Below are positions 42,301 through 51,300 of a stretch of DNA of 64,000 bases, piece by piece. The notes beneath the pieces are model-generated. The model was not told the origin of the DNA, ran no database searches, and saw nothing but the letters and a program-made list of their open reading frames with translations. The DNA is from Macrosoma leucophasiata (lineage: Eukaryota; Arthropoda; Insecta; Lepidoptera; Hedylidae). The position numbers and the translations under genes are program-made. Numbering within the stretch: position 1 is the stretch's first letter; each line of letters begins with the position of its first letter. The stretch spans positions 18,375,001-18,439,000 of the forward strand of contig JAWQUS010000016.1 in the NCBI GenBank assembly GCA_036365455.1, written 5' to 3'.

Positions 42301-45300
42301 GATGACGAAAATGGCATTTTTTTTCAGATCCAAGATGAATGACAGTTTTTTTGTCAAAATATGATATGGGTGTCAATCTTAAGGTTTCTTGGGGTGCTGA
42401 TTACGAAAATGGCATCGAATGGCGCATGGCGTTTTCAAACCCAAAATGGCTAACAGATTTTACTTTTCAAAATATGATACGGGTATAATATCGAGGTTTC
42501 TTGGGGTGCCGATTACGAAATAATATATAATAATTTATAATAAGTAATTGAACTAAATTTTGCATGCCAGTAATGTTGTTAAAAATGTATAGGTACATAG
42601 TGATCATAAGGAGAATTGTTCTCATAAATAATTCATACAAGATGAGTCCACAAACCTTTGTAACGTTGTATACACGTACTACGCCGTATCACTTGTATGG
42701 ATTGGTACCATGAGTGAAGTATTAAATACTTAATATGCCCACAAATATCGGACGTAAGTTACCTTAACGCGGTTTCACGTACGCGACACCGGCGCATCGG
42801 CATCGCAATAAGGCCTGCTGCGCTCGGCCGGTCGTTGTCGCGCTGTGGTGCTTGAGGTGGGGATGACGCACCACTCCCGGTGACTCCCGGCTCCCGGCGA
42901 TCGACGCGCCACCGCACAATTGCGTTATAATTCTTTGATTGCATATTATTATTATGATATTTAATAAGATGTTTTTTATCTACTTATATTTTATTTACGT
43001 ACGACGTAACGTACGTACGTACGTAACTTCACGCCTGTAATCCCCGAAGGGGTAGGCAGAGGTAAATGCATGCATTCAAGCTTACATGCAAACACCCACG
43101 ATTCGCCGGTTACGTTTTGGCCCATGTAACAGGTGGCGAGCCTGTTGACATCTCCGGGCACATTACCAAACTTTGAGGTACTGGGAAATTTCCAGAAAAT
43201 GGAAAAATCCCAATAGAACCAGAGATAAAGGCTTTTTCACCATTATCTCTGATAACCCCCTACCCGGGAATCGAACCCAGGACCTCAGCGTAGTAGTAGT
43301 GGCCTGCTACCACTAGGCTACCGAGGCAGTTTTATTTACTTTGGTATTAATCTATTTATTGTTGTTTGTACCTACTAGTATGTATTACATTTATCGTTTA
43401 ATTAAGTATGTTATTTTAATGGCTTATTATCTGTTTTATATCCGTATGTACCTTGTATAAGTATTAGTACAATTATCCTTTATTATAAATTTGACATCCG
43501 TGGTTCACTCACTAAGGGTCCTGTTGAAAACCAGCGTCAGGTACCTTTTATATGAAGGTACCTGACATTTGCTGAACAGGACACCTTTTTGGCAGCCGTG
43601 AGACACATATTACGTGTATAGGTATGCATTAATTTTTAGAAAATGTGTTGTCTTTTCTCTGTTACCTGTTACGTTTTATGTCTGTTTTATGTGTCTCGTT
43701 GTGTGTCAAATAAATGTTTCTTATCTTATCTTATCTTATCTTAAATATACGATATAAATCAATTTATGTTTGTAAGGTCTCATGTACTATATTTCTAGCA
43801 AATAAATAAATTCATTCATTCATTTCGGTAATCAGCACCCCAAGAAACCTCAAAACTGACCACCCATATCATATTTTAAAAGAAAATCTATCCGCCTTCT
43901 CGGAAACAGATGATTTTGAATTTCATGAACCATTTTTGATATCAGCATCCCAAGAAATCTTGAAATCGACACACATAATTAAAAAAAAAAAGTTGTTCTT
44001 AATTTGGATCGGAAAAAAGGTGCTATTTTTGAAAACCCAAGAAATCTTGAAATTGACACCCATATCATACTTTGAAGAAAGAAAACATACCATCCGACAT
44101 CTTGGGTCTGAAAACAGATGTCGTTTTCGTAATCAGCACTCAAAAGAAACCTGCAATTGACACCCATATTTTATAGTGAAAAATTGTCCGCCATAACGGA
44201 TTTAGAAAAAGATGTAATTTTAAATTTTCTGAAGCATTGTGACAGCCTTCCACCACAAAGTAAGTCGTATTTCTCATTATTGCGGGAGCTACACTCCGTG
44301 TCATGTGTGTCGGGGGAATACGTCACTGTCATACACAACTGACAGAATGCATTGACCTTGAGGCCGACTTGACAGATGCGGCCGATTCAGCTCCGGCGGC
44401 GCGGACAAGTGTGCGAGGCTTGTTTGACTTCGGCTCCTTCGGCACGTTCGCCTCCGGCTAATGTGCGTTCACCTTAATAAAATAATTCGTAAAAGATTAA
44501 GGACGTCGCGGACGATGACGAAATTTAGCAAAAAAGTTACTATCAGCCTGAAGTACAATGAAATCAAAAAGTATACAAATTCATTGAAACTAAAACACTT
44601 ACCTGATGAATAGAATTTACTAATTGTACGAGAGCTTCTTTGAACTGAACGAAAGTCTCCGTAGCTCGATGATATCTGCCAATAAATACATTTCATTTAA
44701 GACATGATGTCTAATGTCCACCAAAATACACCGCGTTTTGTCTAACCCGCCCCAGGAAGAGTGGTTTCTTATTAATCCTCCTCACATTCCTTAATACGGA
44801 CGGATTCAGAAAGTATGTGTAGGGAGAGATCCAGAAGATGTTGGTTTTTCAATTAAGAAATAGAAATACTCACTTGTGATCGTGCATGGTGTCGGTAAAG
44901 GCATAGTCTAAAGCGAGGCGTAAAGCACGCGCGGCCCTAGGTGCTGCGGGCGCGGCCAGCACGCGGCGTGCGCCTCTCTCTTGGCAGCGCGCCTGCACAA
45001 GCAACCGGCACGCGTCCGCGCACGCGGTTGTGCGCTCCCAACCGCTCCTGATTTAATAAAAGATTATCGCATGCTTTTTCGCGTAAATAATAGCTTTCAG
45101 AATAGTTGTCAGAGAACATGTAGGTAATCTTCTATCGTGTTACAATTATGTTTTTTTTTTATTTCATGAAAGTAGCTAACAAGTGGGAATCCATTTTGGT
45201 GTTTTATTCAACAGACTTGTTGTAGTTGGCCCTTTAGTTACCCTGCAGAGTATTGGTGAACAAAACCACCATGGAAGGAAAATCGGTAGCATAAAGCTAT

Positions 45301-48300
45301 TCGGAACTGACATTAACCTAGACTTTCAATGACTCAACAAAATAATCTGATCTAATTGGCGGTAGGTACTATTCGTACTAAGTTCCGCTTAAAATCAGCA
45401 GACTACATTTTTAATAAGTTCTTTAAGTAGGTATACAGTATACCTATTACTTAAAAGGTAATAGGTACATATTGAACTAATATTATCTCTATATTCGTGT
45501 CTACAATAGGTGAGTCACTTTCAACATGTTAAGGGGTCATTTTACTCATCATAACATTATAAACAACTTTTATTATAGGACCAATTCTGAAAACACGAAA
45601 ATGCTGGTTTGCAAAAATTTTTCCGCGTACCGAATGACGATGAGCATTTTCGCAATTTCAGAGAAAGTTAGTCCCATTGTACCTACATGTGGTGCATGCT
45701 AATAAGTAAATGACTTATTTAAACGTTGAAATTGTCTCACAAATAATTAATAATAATATAATAAGCCGCCATTGAAACCTCCATAATTTAAGTAGGTCTA
45801 ATAATGTTCCATCATTCATTCTCTATGAATGATGGAACATTATTAGATTCTAATGATTGAAATCAAAAACACTTTCCCAGTAACTAAGTATGATTCACAA
45901 TTCGATAGTGTATCACGATTCACAATGGAAGATATTATAATATATTTGAATTACGTCATAGGTCAAATGAGGGCAATGAGTGAGGGTAAAATCATCAATA
46001 AGTAATCGCGGTGTTACAACAAATATTGTCAAAATAGAAATTGATATTTCATACATATTATATTCTTCTATAGACATTATTTGTGACAAATATCTTTTGT
46101 CCAACAGTGAAAGTGTTCCAGCTGTCTATTTGCTACTGATATGACACAATATTAACGAAACTGTAAAGAAACTCACTTGCCGACGGACGCCAACTTCCAC
46201 GCCAGTAAAGCGTCGTCCAGCAACCGTAGAGCCGTATGTGCGTACTCGGCGGCAGCGCGTAACCGTACACTTACTGATGCCAAAGCGTTCCGCAAACCGT
46301 GCGCTTTGTTCAATGAGGCTTCCAATGAGGATCCTGGCCGAGGACTGTTCACCCACATGCAATCTGGTGAAAACATAAAATTGACATAACTGTGAGCGTT
46401 GCACCATACATTAGTTAAGCATGTTACCGCCACACGATAGTACAATAATGTTCTACACTACATCGATGATTACACCCTCGAGTTCGGTCACTGGAACTCT
46501 GCCATCAGATAGATCCATGGTCGGGGGGGACACCTAAAGAGGCCTAGCAGTAATAACCCACCCTTTCCTTTATTTGGAAATATCTTTGCATTTAACCGGC
46601 TCTTTAGGAGTTGAGCTGGGATATGAGAGACTTGCCTTAAAGCCACCTCGGTCCAGATTTCAGTGCATGATGGGAGATAATTGTATACATTGTAGATACT
46701 GCTCCTGGTTCTCACAGCTTGTCCTTGGTTTTTTGGCTTGACTTTTTTTCTATGGTTAGAATCATTGGGAACTATGATCTGAGCCTTGATAATTTTAACA
46801 GTAATTTTGTAAATAGAAGCACGGTAGGTGTGTCAGGACCGGAATATCTGGCGATTTACACTCTCTGCCAACCCCGTGAGGGACGGAGAATGAAGATACA
46901 TACATAAAATTATGCCAATACATCGTATTCGTTTTGCGACTTGACTGTCGAGAAACAGGTTAGGGATAGCAAGCATTGGCTAAAAAATATTACTTTGAGT
47001 TTGTAGAGTACCGTATATAAATATTATTACGAATGATCATACCTAGTAGTTGTTGCAGCTGCGTGTATAATGAACGCGTACGCATGAGTTGTGCGTGCAA
47101 CACTTGTCTCTCCTGCTGCAACTCACGCTGCCTCGACCGCAGCCACATTAGCTCCAGCCGACGCATCTCCTGCGTTTAATATTCAACTAGTGAAAGTAAT
47201 ATAAAATTATGACTGAAATGTCGGCTCGAAAGCGTGTTCCAACAGTGTTACCGTTTTCTGATTAGATAATTTTGAATTTATATTTTTTTTTAAATATGAA
47301 TTTTGGTAATAGAGCTCTAGTGACGGAGCTCGCGGGCATAGGCACCACCGCATTACCTAATATACTTGCCGCTAAATGGTAACGTTTAGCATTATCACAG
47401 TCTAATGAAAACGAACGTGTTAATTACCTACAGTCATCCAACGAACGTGTAATGTCAGAGCAATCGTGCGGGGCGTGCGACGCGCGGGAGGGAGGGGCGG
47501 TACCAAGTAGCCCATACAAAAACTGTCAATTACTTGGGACTCATCGATAAGGGGTGACAGATTTAAAATGTCTTTTACTAAGTTTTTGGCAACATGATAT
47601 TAAACAATTTTTATGTTAATTTTACTGTTAATATTTACTCTAATTTTCATTTATTAATAGTGTTTGTTATATTTTACTCTTTATGTACATACCTACTTAA
47701 TTCACTTAAAACGAAAAAATCTTCAACCAAATATTTTTTTTGTTTTTTTGTAGGTATGTATCTGATATTCGGATTATATTGGATGGAGTTAAAAACGTAT
47801 TGATGAATATAAGGATCAGTAAATTATAATTGTTAGAATTCTGGCGTACTGATAGACCGCCCAACTGGAATACTGGTAGTTTGATGATAGACTGGTAAAT
47901 TGGTGGTAGATTAACAGATTTCAGGGAAATCTGTTTCAGGGATTCAGGGATATCTGTTGATAGGTTACTTCTACTTTGATAGATTGTTTTGATAGATTGT
48001 TCCATTTTCTGGGGACTTCCGAGTACCTCGAAGTTTAGCAATGTGCCCGGCGATGTCAACAGGCTCGCCGCCTGTTACATGGGCCAAATCACAGAATAGA
48101 TAATTAAGGATAGAATGGCTAAAGACTCATTTTCATATTGAAACCGCTGTCGCCAGTTGCACACATTGACACTGACACTACAGAGACAACACAAAGACAA
48201 TTCAAACTGCAATTGTTCAATTGAAATAGACCACTCCTAAACACTTACTTCTCACAAAACTAACTCTTTTCAACTTAAGTAATTCGGTTGCTTTTCGTAT

Positions 48301-51300
48301 GCTCTGATTTCGCAAAGTTAAGACATTTTGATTGGAAATATTCGAATGTCATAATTTCCACAAACTGTATTACCAGTTTATAACATTTCCACAATGACGT
48401 TCAATAACTGAACCATAGATAACATTTAAAATATTTCAGAAATGCCAAAAATTCACATCAATCCGTTGACATAATGATAATAAATGTGTGGCATACTTTT
48501 TACGTTTGATTAAATTAATTTCTAATAGCTATTATCGTGATATATAAAAAACATCCAATATTGATACTAATTTTTCACAAATTATTTCGTGGAAAAAATT
48601 ATTTACTGGTATCCCAGCTTAAGAGATGTTCTTTATATTTTATCGACTTTTTATCTTATTATCGAAATTGGTGTTTTTGATAAACAATATTTTTAATGAA
48701 TTATTTTATTTAAGAGTATTGAATGTGACCTCTATTGAGATGTTTAGTGAAAACCGTACTCAGAAGCTAATATTGTCGCAGGTGGTTGTACATTCACAGG
48801 TGTTTTTAGTTAATGGTGAATATGACATCTTTTTTCGAATCCAAGATGGCAGACATAATTATTTTCTGAAAATGTATTAGAGATGGCGGAAACCTAAATG
48901 TGATATGGGTGTCAATTTGAAGGTTTTCTGGGGTGCTGATTACGAATATGACGTCTGTTTTCGAATCCAAGATATTGTAAACCTATGGAAATCGGCTGAA
49001 ATGTTGATGTTGATGATGAGTATTTTATTATTAGACCGAGCTTTGTAGTGTTATTTCTCTAGTTTATGATAATTGTCCCCCGCAAAGGACATTTTTTTTT
49101 CAAAATGTGATATGGATATCATTTTTGAGGTTTCTTGAGGTGCTAATTACGAAAATGGCATCCGTTTTCAGATCCAAGGTGGCGGACAGATTTTCTCTTT
49201 TAAAATATGATATGGGTATCAATTTCGGGGTTTCTTGGTGTGCTGATTACGAAAATGTCATCCGTTTTCAGATCCAAGATGGCGGACAGACTTTTTTTTC
49301 AAAATATGATATGGGTATCAATTTCGAGGTTTCTTGGGGTGCTGATTACGAAAATGGCATCCGTTTTCAAATCCAAGATGGCGGACAGACTTTTTTTTCA
49401 AAATGTGATATAGGTATCAATTTCGAGGTTTCTTGGGGTGCTGATTACGAAAATGTCATCCGTTTTCAGATACAAGATGGCAAATAGACTTTTTTCTTCA
49501 AAATGTGATGTGGGTATCAATATTATAAAAAGAAAATCTGTCCCCCATATTGGATCTGAAAACAGATCCTATTTTCGTAATCAGCACTTCAAGAAACCTC
49601 GAAATTGATACCCATATCACATTTTGAAAAAAAAAAGACTATCCACCATCTTGGATCTGAAAACGGATGCTATTTTCGTAATCAGCACCCCAAAAACCTC
49701 GAAATTGATACCCATATCACATTATGATAAAAAAAAGTCTGTCCGCCATCTTGGATCCGAACGGTTGCCTCTTTCGTAATCAGCACCCCAAGAAACCACA
49801 AAATTGACACCCATCATTATAGGTTAACTGACATCCCATACCCATATTACTCACATGATAATTGTGTGCCTTCGAGCTCTACCATTGAAGCTCTACCACC
49901 GTACATTACCACTTAGCAGCAGGTAAATTATAGACATATTAATATAACTACACAAATATTAATATAATGCGGTGCTGCTGATCGATGAAGTATGAAGAGT
50001 AATCGGTTTTGAGTGTTCATTTAAAAAAATGTATAAAAGTATAATGAAACATTGTAACATTAACTTATTATCACTTTCATACCATCGGGTACACCACCCG
50101 GAACTAAGCAGTTGATCTGTATTTCATATCTTTGACGCAATGTTCCAAATGTTCCGAATGTTCCAAATGATGCATAAAATGATTCGGCACAGTTTAGTGT
50201 TTCAGATGCTAATGTTCTATCCACCACTGTCATATTTTAAAAAATCTACATATGTAACTATACAAATATCGATATGGACCATAAAAAAATATCGATATTG
50301 TATATATCACAACACTAGTGAAGATTTTCGTTTTAGTTCAATTTAATAATTATTAAGGGGTTTTTAGGGTAACGGTGGTATTAAATATCTTTAACTATAC
50401 CTCCTCGATTTACTGGAGGTCTAACTTTTCATTTTGCGTGTTAAAATAACACAAAACGGCCTTTTTACCCAGAGATGTGTTGTTCTAAGCTGTCTACACG
50501 ACACTACGAGCGGCGAACGAATGGTTCGGCCGAACTGTGTGTGTTCAGGCATAGTTGTGGTGCGCTTGCCACGCCCACATTACCATTCCATCTTTATCTA
50601 TTCCGTGGGCCAAATAGTGACCGGCGAATCGAGGATGTTTGAATATATGCATTTAGCACTGCCTACTACGTCGGGGATTACAGGCGTGATGTTTTTAGGA
50701 TTTTTGTACATGTTCAAAGTAAACTGACGCGTTACAAACAACGTAAATAAAAACCAAAAACGTGACAACCTTAATGAATTTGCGTTTTGATGGGTAAAGG
50801 CGGCATATTGCCAAACTTCAAAGGCGATAAACTACTGTATGTACTTATACTGTGGCACTATCGTGATCCGGTCAGGTGGTAATGTACCGCCCTGTAATTT
50901 CCGGTAAAAAGGCATAACACCTTAGGCCTCAGGAGTGGTAACGCATCTGCATTTTGACCTTGGTCTTTGTGTGAGTGTCTATAGGCTGCAGTCATCACTT
51001 AACATTAATATGAATTGCGGTGGTGCCTACGCCCACGAGCTCCGTCACTGGAGCTCTACCCCCATTTTGTTTATTTCTTTAGTGCATAAAATAAAGAACG
51101 TAGAACGAATGACTACGCTTCGTAGCTTCATGCTACGAAGATATCGTAGACTACAGCGACTACGACATCGTAGTACTGACTTGTGGACTATAATACACAT
51201 AATAATGAGTGAAGAATCATACCAGCCAGAAAATAAAACTACTTCTTATACAGTCGAAGGTTTTAGATCATACTTACCTTTCTGTTTACGTTGGCTACAA

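Larger units (their letters stand above)
39194..44473. mobile_element. Large foldback or composite element
   Basis: Left end GGTGAACGCACACTTAGCGG and right end CTAATGTGCGTTCACC are inverted copies; inversion extends inward to ACTTACTTTGTGGTGAAAGG (39489) and its complement near 44245, over 250-340 bp per arm. Each arm begins a short frame reading [12 protein letters not shown] or [12 protein letters not shown], vaguely like a THAP-type start. The 4.7-kb interior is a mix of other elements. Confidence 0.55.

Noticed and set aside
43700..43745. CTTAT tandem run that could be mistaken for a short direct-repeat array
   Set aside because: Simple pentanucleotide microsatellite with no spacers; no CRISPR array is expected or seen in this eukaryotic sequence.
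49107..49487. 126-codon ORF with a 33-residue repeat
   Set aside because: Open only because the DNA repeat period is 99 bp; the same repeat occurs inverted and frameshifted elsewhere, with no start context or splice sites.
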